Assembly (NCBI RefSeq): GCF_048268085.1
Contig: NZ_JBLWWF010000002.1
Location: 124,001 to 188,000, forward strand
DNA: 64,000 bases
From: Neptunicella sp048268085
GTDB lineage: Bacteria; Pseudomonadota; Gammaproteobacteria; Enterobacterales; Alteromonadaceae
Reading direction: 5' to 3'
Part shown: piece by piece, positions 9,057 through 18,700 of the stretch
Layout of the letters: every line of letters begins with the position of its first letter
Position numbering within the stretch: the first letter of the stretch is position 1
Position numbers and translations under genes: made by a program
Notes under the pieces: generated by a model
Seen by the model: only the letters and a program-made list of their open reading frames with translations
Told to the model about the DNA's origin: nothing
Databases searched by the model: none

Positions 9057-9767
9057 TTGAAAATTGACATTCTGCACAGCCACCCTGATTTTTATATTAT
9101 CGATAAACCAGCCGGCATCGGTATGCATAAAGATCAACTGCACGATGGCATTTTGCCGCTACTTTACGCGCAATTACAAATCGATAAATTATGGTTAGTT
9201 CACCGGCTGGATAAACTGACTTCAGGCTGTCTGATTTTGGCCCGAAATAGTCAGGCCGCGGCGGTTTTTGGTGAGCTATTCGCCCAGAGACAAATTGACA
9301 AATATTATCTGGCGATTACTGCCAAAAAACCGACTAAAAAACAGGGAACGGTCAGTGGCGAGATGAAGAAGTCACGAGACGGCAAATGGATATTAACCAC
9401 CAGCCAAACCAACCCGGCCATCAGTCAGTTTTTTAGTCAGGGCTTATTTGACGGCAAGCGCTTAATTATAATTAAACCCCGTACCGGTAAAACCCATCAA
9501 ATCAGAGTTATGCTAAAAAGTTTAGGCGCCCCTATTTTAGGTGACACACTTTACGGTGGGCTGGATAGTGATCGTACTTATTTACATGCTTATGCGTTAG
9601 CTTTTGTGTATCAAGGCCAACATATCGAATTATCTTGTCAGCCACAGCAAGGCGAACACTATATCCGTATGGCACAGCAACAATTGCTTGCCCCTTTTGA
9701 CCAGCCACAATTACTCGCCTGGCCTAAAATAAAACCCTCACACAACGCAGAACTGCATCATGGTTAG
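9057..9767 (+). CDS. RluA-family pseudouridine synthase (TIGR01621-like)
   Basis: A 236-residue member of the RluA/RsuA-type pseudouridine synthases, which isomerise uridine in rRNA or tRNA. The catalytic Asp is Asp52 in HRLDKLTSG, and the KPAG motif lies at about 17-20. No S4 RNA-binding domain is present, so the protein is the short form. The frame begins with TTG at 9057, and no in-frame ATG precedes the conserved IIDKPAG region, so TTG is the likely start. It overlaps the ketopantoate reductase gene by 8 bases. The target nucleotide cannot be read from sequence. Confidence 0.85.
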   Translation: MKIDILHSHPDFYIIDKPAGIGMHKDQLHDGILPLLYAQLQIDKLWLVHRLDKLTSGCLILARNSQAAAVFGELFAQRQIDKYYLAITAKKPTKKQGTVSGEMKKSRDGKWILTTSQTNPAISQFFSQGLFDGKRLIIIKPRTGKTHQIRVMLKSLGAPILGDTLYGGLDSDRTYLHAYALAFVYQGQHIELSCQPQQGEHYIRMAQQQLLAPFDQPQLLAWPKIKPSHNAELHHG

Positions 9768-10662
9768 ACTCGTCATTGCCGGACAAGGCGCGATAGGCTC
9801 CCTATTGGCCGCTCACTGTGAACAACATCGCTGTTGTTATGCCGTAATTCCCCGTTCAGGCCAGCCTAAAAACATTAAATACGTCCATCAAGCCAACAAA
9901 CGGCAATGGGATTTCACCCCACCTAACCTGTCGGCATTCCAAGCTAATGATGTACTGGTTTTGCCACTTAAGGCTTACCACATATTGTCCTGTTTGCAGC
10001 AACTGGATGTGCCAGCCAATGTAACCATATTACTACTGCATAATGGCATGGGCACCATCGAACAGGTCAAACGGCACTTTGCACACAATCCAATTATTGC
10101 CGGCATTACCAGCTATGCTGCGTTTAAACCAGCCAACCATTCGGTTATCGAAACCGGTCAGGGCACAACTCAGTTAGGCTGGATTAGCCATCCTGATGCG
10201 GACATTCAATCCGCAATACAATCACTTTTTAATCAGATTCTGGGGCCTTGCCAATGGCAGGACAATATTCAACTGGCGTTATGGAATAAGTTAGCCATCA
10301 ACGCCGCAATCAATCCTCTGACGGCGATTCACAATATTCCTAATGGCAAACTGCAAGATCCGCAATTCTCCCCCACCATCAGTGCCATCTGTCAGGAAGT
10401 TGCTGCGGTTATGAATAAAACGGGACTGTGCCAAACAAGCGACAATTTACGCCAGCAAATTGATCGTGTTATTGCCGCCACTGCCGACAACTTTTCATCG
10501 ATGAATCGGGATATTGTCGAAGGCCGCCCAACGGAAATTGACTACATCAATGGCTATATAGTCCAGCAGGCGGAAAAGTTAGCCATCAATATTCCGGTGA
10601 TAAAGCAACTGATGGAGCAACTCCTTGCTATACAAAACAATCGAGGTAACAAAACCTTATGA
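9760..10662 (+). CDS. panE: 2-dehydropantoate 2-reductase (ketopantoate reductase)
   Basis: A 300-residue NADPH-dependent reductase that turns 2-dehydropantoate into pantoate for pantothenate and CoA synthesis. The N-terminal Rossmann motif is GQGAIG (about 7-12). The central region has LLLHNGMG, and the catalytic Lys is expected in NKLAINAAINPLTA, a standard PanE signature. The C-terminal helical domain contains NRDIVEGRPTEIDYING. It overlaps the gene before it by 8 bases and the gene after it by 4, so the three are probably co-transcribed. Paralogues with other ketoacid substrates exist, so the exact substrate is inferred. Confidence 0.88.
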   Translation: MVRLVIAGQGAIGSLLAAHCEQHRCCYAVIPRSGQPKNIKYVHQANKRQWDFTPPNLSAFQANDVLVLPLKAYHILSCLQQLDVPANVTILLLHNGMGTIEQVKRHFAHNPIIAGITSYAAFKPANHSVIETGQGTTQLGWISHPDADIQSAIQSLFNQILGPCQWQDNIQLALWNKLAINAAINPLTAIHNIPNGKLQDPQFSPTISAICQEVAAVMNKTGLCQTSDNLRQQIDRVIAATADNFSSMNRDIVEGRPTEIDYINGYIVQQAEKLAINIPVIKQLMEQLLAIQNNRGNKTL

Positions 10663-11180
10663 CCTACCAGCCGATCCCTGTCTTTATTTATTATTTACAT
10701 CAGCTAGATAAACTGCTGTGGAAAATTGAACAATTTGAACAGGGCGACAGTGATATTTTGCATGCCCGATTGAGTGTGGATATGTTGCCATTGATTAATC
10801 AGGTGAGAACCACGGCAAATTTTGCTTTGCGGGCATGTTGCCCGCTATATGGCCAAGACCCCGTCACCTTTGAAAACAAGACTGATTCTTTTACCGGATT
10901 ACATCAACAAATTGCCCAGACACTGGAGCACCTGACATTACTTAATGCGTCTTCAAGGGTTCCCCAAATCGGCCTGTCCATTCAGGATAAAGCCGGATTT
11001 AACCCACTAAATTTACCTGCGGAAGAGTTTTTGACGTATTACGCCCAACCAAACTTTTTCTTCCACCTTGGCATGGTATACGCCATTGCGAGGCAACAAG
11101 GGGTGCCGCTCAGTAAAGGAGATTTTGACGGCTATCATCACTATCCGGATGGGTTTAGTTTTGAAAACACTCACCGCTAA
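10659..11180 (+). CDS. DUF1993 family protein
   Basis: A 173-residue protein that resembles the DUF1993 family, small helical proteins related in fold to the DinB/YfiT bundle. Recognisable features are the N-terminal YYLHQLDKLLWKIEQF segment, the LINQVRTTANFALRACCPLYG stretch and a C-terminal FFFHLGMVYAIARQQGVPLSKGDFDG. There is no signal peptide. Its ATG overlaps the end of panE by 4 bases (ATGA), so it is translationally coupled to it. No biochemical role is established for the family. Confidence 0.8.
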   Translation: MTYQPIPVFIYYLHQLDKLLWKIEQFEQGDSDILHARLSVDMLPLINQVRTTANFALRACCPLYGQDPVTFENKTDSFTGLHQQIAQTLEHLTLLNASSRVPQIGLSIQDKAGFNPLNLPAEEFLTYYAQPNFFFHLGMVYAIARQQGVPLSKGDFDGYHHYPDGFSFENTHR

Positions 11181-11233
11181 CAGCGGATTATGAGGTCAAA
11201 TTGCCATTGCTCTGTTCACTGGCGGGACCTATT

Positions 11234-12859
11234 TCAAGCAATTTTGCCGATATACACGCCATAAGCTGGTAAGTGAAGTTGCTTATCTTGCAACGTGGCC
11301 CATTGAGCTTGCATGGCCGGTACGCGATAGTCAGCGGTAGCGGTTTCAGGCAATGTGTAATTTAGCGGGTCGTTTTCAAGGTTAAACACAAAGATAAACT
11401 TTTGATCCTCAAACTGCCGATAAAATGCCAGTACGGGCTCGTCAGTGGAAATAAACTCAATACTGCCGCAACGCACTGCGGGCTGCTGCTTACGCCATGC
11501 CAGATATTGCTGATAAGCCGTTAACACTGAATCTTCTACACCTTGTTGATTAGCAACCGCCTTGCTTTTATGTTCGGCAGGAATAGGCAACCAGGGCTCT
11601 GCCTGACTAAAACCGGCATTGGGCTGGTTTTCGTCCCAGGGCAATGGCGTACGACAGCCATCCCGGCCTTTAAACCGAGGCCAGAACGCAATACCAAAGG
11701 GATCCTGCAACTGCGATTCGCTTATCTCAACTTCGGTTAGGCCTAGTTCTTCCCCCTGATAACTGCATACACTGCCCCGTAATGAGAACAATAAGGTATT
11801 AAGCATTTTGGCCATGTCCAGATTGCCCTTGCCTTTTCCCCAACGGCACAAAACCCGTGACACATCGTGATTACCAATTGCCCAGCACGGCCAACCATCG
11901 GACATCTGTTTTTCCAATGTTGCAACAGTATTGCGAATATAATCCGCTGAATAGTCATCGGTTAGCAATTCAAAACTGTAAGCCATATGCAGGCGATTTT
12001 GACCTTCTGTATATTCGGCCATGGTTGATAGTGAATCTTCAGAAGATATTTCTCCCAAGGTCACCTTATCAGGATAACGGTCAATTAAACTGCGTAATTT
12101 TTCGATAAAACCGAGCATTTCTGGCTGGGTATTATTGTAATAATGATATTGGAACGCATAGGGATTGTCCGGACTAAAGCCCCGACCGGTTCGATCTTTC
12201 TCGGCTTTAGGCGGGTTATCGCGCAGTTGTTGATCGTGAAAACAAAAGTTAATCGCATCCAGACGAAAACCATCGACTCCCCGTTTCAACCAAAACTCCA
12301 CATTATCCAACACGTGCTTTTGCACTTCTGGATTATGGAAGTTCAAATCTGGCTGACTGGTTAAAAAGTTATGCAAATAGTATTGCTGGCGACGGGGATC
12401 CCATTGCCAGGCGCCCCCGCCAAAAATAGATAACCAGTTATTTGGGGGCGTACCATCTGGTTTGGCATCGGCCCAAACATACCAATCCGCTTTATCATTA
12501 GTAGTAGATTGACGACTTTGTTCAAACCACGCGTGTTGATCTGATGTATGACTAAGCACCTGATCGATAATGATTTTAATATCTTTTGCATGGGCTTTGG
12601 CAATCAGCTCATCAATATCGGCCAATTGACCGAATACCGGTTCAATGTCACGGTAGTCACTGATGTCATAGCCAAAATCTTTCATCGGGGATTTAAAAAA
12701 GGGAGAAATCCAAATCGCATCCACACCAAGGCTTTGAATATAATCCAGCTTACTGATGATCCCCTGAAGATCACCCACACCATCATTATTGCTATCCATC
12801 AAACTACGCGGATAAACCTGGTAAATAACGGCTCCACGCCACCATGATGTTTCTGCCAT
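11234..12859 (-). CDS. Alpha-glucosidase, GH13 family (oligo-1,6-glucosidase type)
   Basis: A 541-residue cytoplasmic GH13 enzyme. The N-terminus WWRGAVIYQVYPRSL and the calcium-like loop DSNNDGVGD are typical of the alpha-glucosidase/oligo-1,6-glucosidase subfamilies. The catalytic nucleophile is Asp201 (GFRLDAINF), the acid/base is Glu270 (LGEISSED), and the transition-state Asp lies in IGNHDVSR. It should release glucose from small alpha-glucosides such as maltose or isomaltose. An in-frame GTG at 12865 is only two bases after the AGAGG ribosome site, whereas ATG at 12859 is eight bases after it, so 12859 was chosen. It is the only sugar enzyme here and lies beside a LacI-family regulator and two operator-like palindromes. 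Confidence 0.92.
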   Translation of the reverse strand: MAETSWWRGAVIYQVYPRSLMDSNNDGVGDLQGIISKLDYIQSLGVDAIWISPFFKSPMKDFGYDISDYRDIEPVFGQLADIDELIAKAHAKDIKIIIDQVLSHTSDQHAWFEQSRQSTTNDKADWYVWADAKPDGTPPNNWLSIFGGGAWQWDPRRQQYYLHNFLTSQPDLNFHNPEVQKHVLDNVEFWLKRGVDGFRLDAINFCFHDQQLRDNPPKAEKDRTGRGFSPDNPYAFQYHYYNNTQPEMLGFIEKLRSLIDRYPDKVTLGEISSEDSLSTMAEYTEGQNRLHMAYSFELLTDDYSADYIRNTVATLEKQMSDGWPCWAIGNHDVSRVLCRWGKGKGNLDMAKMLNTLLFSLRGSVCSYQGEELGLTEVEISESQLQDPFGIAFWPRFKGRDGCRTPLPWDENQPNAGFSQAEPWLPIPAEHKSKAVANQQGVEDSVLTAYQQYLAWRKQQPAVRCGSIEFISTDEPVLAFYRQFEDQKFIFVFNLENDPLNYTLPETATADYRVPAMQAQWATLQDKQLHLPAYGVYIGKIA

Positions 12860-12967
12860 GCTCACAACCTCTTAATCCATATTTTTTGTTATGCGTTGAT
12901 AACAATGTCGGAATACTAATGAGCGTATTATGCACGCTTACAGACAAATTAAATCCCTTACGGGATA

Positions 12968-12981
12968 TGCATACGTATGCA
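12968..12981. promoter_or_regulatory. LacI-family operator candidate, site 1
   Basis: TGCATACGTATGCA is a perfect 14-bp palindrome with the central CG typical of LacI/GalR operators. It lies about 110 bp upstream of the alpha-glucosidase start, and the regulator gene is the next gene upstream. Confidence 0.6.
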
Positions 12982-13193
12982 GTATATTAATGATTTGTAA
13001 GCAAGTTTTAACCACAAAAGGAAGGCCGTTACGGAGTGAAATCAGCGCGGGAGAAAGTACAGGTTTAAACTTTAACTTATTGATTTATATATAATTACAC
13101 TAATTTTATCGCATTTTTGAGGTCACATAATTAACTGCAACAGTGTAACCAATCAAAGCATATTACTGGAATTTTAAGCCTGAAATGATGGCC

Positions 13194-13207
13194 TGAATAC
13201 GTATGTA
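13194..13207. promoter_or_regulatory. LacI-family operator candidate, site 2
   Basis: TGAATACGTATGTA matches the perfect palindrome at 12968 at 12 of 14 positions and shares its ATACGTAT core. The two centres are 226 bp apart. This site lies just past the stop codon of the LacI-type gene, so it may act as an auxiliary operator. Confidence 0.45.
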
Positions 13208-13218
13208 ACTGTTGTTAA

Positions 13219-14241
13219 TTACCCACCACAAGAGTCACGCACCACCAATGAAGTGGGTAAACGTTGTGGTTTAACTTCTTCCCCTTTAATCATCGCCAGT
13301 AAATTCGCTACAAGGACTTCACCAGCGGATTTCGTGTTTTGCTGAATAGTCGTTAAAGCCGGATTACAAAAACTGGCCATGGGCAAATCATCAAATCCGC
13401 CCACTGAGACTTGTTGTGGTATTGCGATGTGGTTATCCCGTAAGGCTCGAATAGCCCCCATTGCGATAAGGTCGCTCGCGCAGCAGATAGCATCAAATGC
13501 AACATCACTGGCTAATAATTGTTGAGCTGCCTCAAATCCTGATTCTTCGGTACTAATAGCATCAATTTGTTTAACCAAAGCCGGATGACCAGAATGCTCG
13601 GCAAGGGCTTTATTCATACCTTCAAAACGCTCCAGAAATTCAGGACAATGACTCGAGGCTCCACCCAGAAAGGCAAATTTTCGACGACCCAAGGCTAATA
13701 AATGGCTAGCCATTTGGTAGCCACCTAACAAGTTATCACAACCAATTGAGGTACCAGGTTGCCCTTCCAGCACAGCACCCCAGCGGACAAAATGGGTTTT
13801 CTGTTCCACCAGCTTAAGCAATTTTTCTTCGTATTCCACATAGTCGCCATAACCAAGTAAAATCAGTCCGTCGGCTTTATGACTGTCTTCATAATCGGCG
13901 TGCCAGTCATTACTTAATTGCTGAAATGACACCAATAAATCATAACCATGGCGGGCACTGGCATGGGTAATACTGCCTAGCATGGATAGAAAAAACGGGT
14001 TTATCTGGGAGTCATCACTGGTGGGATCTTCAAACAACAATAACGCTAAAGTTCCAGTATGTTGCGAGCGCAAATTACTGGCGTTTTTATCGACTTTATA
14101 GTTTAACTCTTTGGCGATTTGCTGAATTTTAAGCCGTGTTTCGAGATTGACTAGAGGACTGTCCCTCAACGCTCGGGAAACGGTGGACTGGGATACACCG
14201 GCTTGATAGGCAATATCAAAAGAAGTGGCTCTGGATTTCAT
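13219..14241 (-). CDS. LacI/GalR-family transcriptional regulator
   Basis: A 340-residue regulator. The N-terminal helix-turn-helix (SFDIAYQAGVSQSTVSRALRD) and the hinge helix region (residues about 45-60) are followed by a periplasmic-binding-protein-like sensor domain (about 62-335) with the usual GGFDDLPMASFCNPALTTI motif near the C-terminus. It most likely represses the adjacent alpha-glucosidase gene and releases on binding a sugar, since two matching palindromes lie between the genes. The specific effector is unknown. It is 54 bases downstream of the GmhB-like gene on the same strand. Confidence 0.9.
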   Translation of the reverse strand: MKSRATSFDIAYQAGVSQSTVSRALRDSPLVNLETRLKIQQIAKELNYKVDKNASNLRSQHTGTLALLLFEDPTSDDSQINPFFLSMLGSITHASARHGYDLLVSFQQLSNDWHADYEDSHKADGLILLGYGDYVEYEEKLLKLVEQKTHFVRWGAVLEGQPGTSIGCDNLLGGYQMASHLLALGRRKFAFLGGASSHCPEFLERFEGMNKALAEHSGHPALVKQIDAISTEESGFEAAQQLLASDVAFDAICCASDLIAMGAIRALRDNHIAIPQQVSVGGFDDLPMASFCNPALTTIQQNTKSAGEVLVANLLAMIKGEEVKPQRLPTSLVVRDSCGG

Positions 14242-14295
14242 GAATGTACAGCTCTGACGACTATTTAGACAACATCTTACCCCAGAAAATACAAA

Positions 14296-14826
14296 TCAGC
14301 CAAGCAACCAATCGCCAAGACTAACATGTTGCTCATCGGCTAAACGACTATGACTGATTTTATCACCGACTAAAACCAAACTCTGTAATCCGGCATTTTT
14401 TCCAGCTTGTAAATCCGATTCTTTATCGCCAACGATAACTGACTGGCTTAAGTCAATATCCAGTTCTGCCGCTGCTTTTAACAGCATTCCGGGTTGAGGT
14501 TTACGACAATCGCAGGCTTGTAAATATTCCCCACTTCCATGCTGGGCGTGATGAGGACAGTAATATACCCCCGCTATATCAACTCCATTATGGCGAAATT
14601 GTTCTACCATCCACTGATGTAATTCAGCCAATTGCTGTTCGTTATAAAACCCTCTGGCAATACCAGATTGATTGGTCACGACGACTAATAAATAGCCTAA
14701 CTCCTGCAATATTTTGCAACTTTCAAAGACACCGTCGATAAATTCAAAATCATCAATCTTAATGGTGTAACCATGATCAACATTGATTACGCCGTCGCGA
14801 TCTAAAAATACGGCCTTATTTTTCAT
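14296..14826 (-). CDS. gmhB: D-glycero-D-manno-heptose 1,7-bisphosphate 7-phosphatase-like HAD enzyme
   Basis: A 176-residue HAD phosphatase of the histidinol-phosphatase-like group. Motif I is DRDGVIN (about 9-15), motif II is VVTNQSG, and motif IV is VGDKESD. A structural zinc site typical of GmhB is visible as CPHH followed by CDC (CPHHAQHGSGEYLQACDC). GmhB removes the 7-phosphate in ADP-heptose synthesis for lipopolysaccharide. The start overlaps the rlmA stop by 4 bases, so the two are translationally coupled. Related proteins can act on other sugar phosphates, so the function is likely but not certain. Confidence 0.88.
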   Translation of the reverse strand: MKNKAVFLDRDGVINVDHGYTIKIDDFEFIDGVFESCKILQELGYLLVVVTNQSGIARGFYNEQQLAELHQWMVEQFRHNGVDIAGVYYCPHHAQHGSGEYLQACDCRKPQPGMLLKAAAELDIDLSQSVIVGDKESDLQAGKNAGLQSLVLVGDKISHSRLADEQHVSLGDWLLG

Positions 14827-15650
14827 TCAGTTCCCTCTGATTTTTGTAGCACGCTAACCGAAAACTCAATACTAACCTGTTTTAGTGCGTTGAGTACGGC
14901 GTCTTTTTTATCCACCGGAGTAGACCAATAATAGGGGGTCATTTTCAACAGGTTCTCCCGTTGAGCGAGTTCATTGATGGCTAATTCAAACTGCAACGAT
15001 TGCTGATCCAGTAATGTAAACCCGTCTGCGATGACCGGATCCAGACTAAAGACTTGGGGTGTTTGATACAACGCCTGTTTCAACTGCCACAAATGTTGAC
15101 CAACTGGATTAACTTGTAACCATAACCCGCCAGGCTTCAAAACACGCTGCATTTCAGCGCTATCAACCGGAGCAAATATCTCCATAATCACATCCAGTGA
15201 AGACGACAAAACCGGTAAATGAAAACTGCTGGCCACTGAAAAATTAGCATTGGGATATTTTTTAGCGGCTTTTTGAATGGCCACTTTGGCAATATCACTG
15301 CCTTGTGGATGAATAGTAAAACCACCCTGAGTTAATTGCCGGGATACAAAATTTAAATAATAACCTTCACCGCAACCCGCATCATATACATTCAGTTCAT
15401 ATTGACGGCTAAATTGACTAATCAAATCAGCCAAATGCTGTGCCAAAGGCTGATAATAGCCGCCGTCAAGAAAAGCCCGGCGGGCATTGATCATATCCTT
15501 ATTATCACCGGGATCTTTGGAGTTTTTTTGATTGGCTAGCAATAAATTGACATGGCCTTCCTTGCCAATATCGTAACTGTGTCGATTATCGCATTGCCAT
15601 TGTTGAGCATGCCGGGTAAGTGGTAATTGGCAAGCAGGACAGATCCACAT
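14823..15650 (-). CDS. rlmA: 23S rRNA (guanine745-N1)-methyltransferase
   Basis: A 275-residue SAM-dependent methyltransferase. The N-terminus has an RlmA-type zinc ribbon: CPAC near residue 4, then C-x5-H in QCDNRHSYD. The SAM motif I is VYDAGCGEGYYL. The segment KNSKDPGDNKDMINARRAFLDGGYY is characteristic of RlmA. It should methylate N1 of G745 in 23S rRNA hairpin 35. The ATG at 15650 places the zinc ribbon directly at the N-terminus as expected. Confidence 0.92.
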   Translation of the reverse strand: MWICPACQLPLTRHAQQWQCDNRHSYDIGKEGHVNLLLANQKNSKDPGDNKDMINARRAFLDGGYYQPLAQHLADLISQFSRQYELNVYDAGCGEGYYLNFVSRQLTQGGFTIHPQGSDIAKVAIQKAAKKYPNANFSVASSFHLPVLSSSLDVIMEIFAPVDSAEMQRVLKPGGLWLQVNPVGQHLWQLKQALYQTPQVFSLDPVIADGFTLLDQQSLQFELAINELAQRENLLKMTPYYWSTPVDKKDAVLNALKQVSIEFSVSVLQKSEGTE

Positions 15651-15721
15651 GGAAGTTTTCTCGGAACATCTTTAATGTCGGCAGAATATCAACCCGCAAC
15701 GTTTGATGCAAAACCACCTGA

Positions 15722-18700
15722 CTATTTTCTGACTCGGCGTTTGGTAAATGTCACCAATGTCGATACATTATCCACATTCCCCAGGGCAAACTGTCTGGCG
15801 CTATCTGCCAGTAAGGGTTTAGCAAACAGGAAGCCCTGACCAAGATCGCAACCAAATTGTTCAAGTAAACCCCTTTGTTGCTCGGTTTCAATACCTTCCG
15901 CGACCACTTTAATATTTAAATTATGCGCCAAAGAGACGGTAGCGCGCACAATTTCAGACGCATTTCCCCCCTTTTCTGACAAGTTTGCGGTAATTGCATC
16001 AACAAACATCCGATCAATTTTTAAAAACTGAACCGGCAATTGTTCTAAATAGGCGAGTGAAGAATAGCCGGTACCAAAATCATCTATAGCAAATTCAATC
16101 CCTAACAGATTCAATGACTCTAATGTCTGACGGACGGTATCTGCATTTTCCATCAGGGCGGATTCAGTAATCTCCAACTTGAGGAAATCGCCCGAGACGC
16201 CAATATGATCAAGAATATCACTCACCTGCTGGATGAGCTCACCGCCACGCAGCTGTTTAGTTGATATGTTCACCGACATAGTTAAGGGAGTTTTTATAGC
16301 GGGATCATCCTGCCACGCTTTTAACTGCAAACAAGCCTGCTCCAATACCCAGCAACCGATTTCATTAATTTGTCCTGATTCTTCGGCAATCGGAATAAAC
16401 TTCTCGGGAGAGATAAATCCCTTTTGCGGGTGTTCCCAGCGGAGCAATGCCTCAAAACCCACTAATCTACCGCTCGGCATATCAATAATTGGTTGGTAAA
16501 CCACAAACATTTGCCCCTTGCTGACTGCCTGAGCAATATCGGTTTCCAGTTCGATGGTTTCCATCGTTTGTTCACGCATTCTTTTATCAAATAACTGACA
16601 ATTGCCTCGCCCCATTTCCTTGGCTTTATACATGGCAATATCCGCATCCCGCAGAATCTGTTCCGGTTTAGTGTATTGTTGACCACCCATTACCATGCCA
16701 ATACTGAGCCTAAATGGTACTTTCAGTCCATTGACCTCAAGTGGTGTTTCAAAGGCATTGACGATAGATTTTCCCAACATCCTTACGTTTCTGTCAGTCA
16801 CATTACCTTGGGCAATAACGGTAAATTCATCCCCACCCAGCCGCACTGCGTGGTAAGGTTCAGGCAGCAAATATTCCAGTCTGCGCGCCACCGCTATTAA
16901 CACCTGATCACCAACAGAGTGGCCGAGAGAATCATTAATTTGTTTAAACTTGTCACCATCAAGAAACATTAAGGCGAATGTCGGACCTTGCTGATCCTGA
17001 TTTTTTTCGATTAAATCTTGCAGATGTTGAATAAGCCATGAGCGGTTGGGCAGTCCGGTTAACGCATCATGAAATGCCATATGGAAAAGCTTAGCTTCTG
17101 CGGTACGTCGCTCTGTTATTTCAATATTAAGTTCAGCGGTACGTTTTTCGACTCGGGATTCGAGCTCCGCATTCAACTCCAGTACCGTACTGTTGGCCTT
17201 TTCCAGTTCGCGGGTTTTTTCGACCACCATTTTTGACAGTAATATTCTTTTGCGCTCATTACTTAATGACAGCCACCGTAAAAACATAATGGTGACCAAT
17301 AATATACACAGTGCAAATAGCGTTCTCGCCCACCACGTCATCCACCACGGGCGCAGGACGGTTAAAGCGATAGTGGCAGGGGTGGGGTTCCAGACATTAT
17401 CATTATTTGAGCCAACCACCATAAACGTATAATGACCAGGATCGAGGTTGGTATATCTCACCCTGCGTCGATTACTGTCTACTTCTGTCCAGCTATTTTC
17501 CAGTTTCTCTAACTTATAGCGATATTTATTATTATTCGATGAAATAAAATTCAGTGCGGCAAATTCAAAGGTAATATCTCGTTGATCATAATTCAGTACC
17601 ACTTTTCTTATTTCATTGATCGGTTGTTGTATCAGTGCATTTTCACCCGGTACTACGGTTTTTTGGAACAGTTCCAAGCCGGTAAAAACAATATCCGGTT
17701 TAAAACTGTTACGGGGTAAATGATTGGGATTAAAACGACTTATTCCGGCCGTCCCGCCAAAATACATTTCTCCCTTGCTGGTATGTAAATGGCTATAACG
17801 ATTAAACTGCATTCCGGCTAATCCATCGCCACTATCAAACACTTCAAAGGTTTGGCTTTTAGGATCAAATTTGTTCAATCCTGAGCGGGTTCCCAACCAA
17901 ATATAGCCTTCATCGTCTTTTTCAATCGAAACCGCAAAATTATCGCTCATGCCTTGTTCCATTGAATAAGCCACTAATTTTTCAGTCACCGGATCGAAAT
18001 GGAAAAAACCCTGTGATGATGCAATCCATAATGCCCCTGACGGCTCTGGATATACATCATAAATAATGTCAAACAAGCTGCTATTGGCATACGATTTAAA
18101 GGTTTTGCTATCGGGATCAAACAGCTGTAATCCGCCATTCCCTGCAACCCAGTAATGACCTTTTCCATCAGCAACAAAATCATTAATCATCGAGTTCTTA
18201 GCACCACTTTCACTCCCTGTACTGCTAGGAAAATACGACTCAAAAGTACCGGTTTCAGGGTCATATATCTGCATACCGCTAGCCCACACGCTTAACAGCA
18301 TGCGACCATCAGCCATCGGCTCGATACGAAAAATATTGTTATTGTCCAGCCGCTTATTCTCGGGAAGGGAAAAGTCACGTTTTATATGGCTAAATGTTTC
18401 CTTTTGCTTATCGAAAATATTGATGCCACCGTTCCAGGTACCAATCCATATTCGCCCCAGATTGTCGTCGGCTATTGCTAAGACAGAATCACTGCTAATA
18501 CTATTTGGATCGTTGGGATCATGAACATAATGGGTGTATAGGCCCGTGACAGGATCAAATTTGTCCAGTCCTTGACCATCCGTAGCAATGAAGATATGAC
18601 CATGCTCATCTTCGTGTAAATCCAGAACATTGTTCAATGCCAAACTATTGGAAACACCATCTTTATGTTGAAGAATTGAGAATTTTTCCATGCTGGGAGA

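Larger units (their letters stand above)
12866..13218. other. 353-bp intergenic region between lacI-type gene and alpha-glucosidase
   Basis: No ORF with a convincing start is visible. The region carries two related palindromic sites (12968-12981 and 13194-13207), a short inverted repeat ATCCC/GGGAT around 12952-12965, and an AT-rich stretch between them. It is read as the control region of the alpha-glucosidase gene. A clear -35/-10 pair was not found on the minus strand. Confidence 0.6.
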
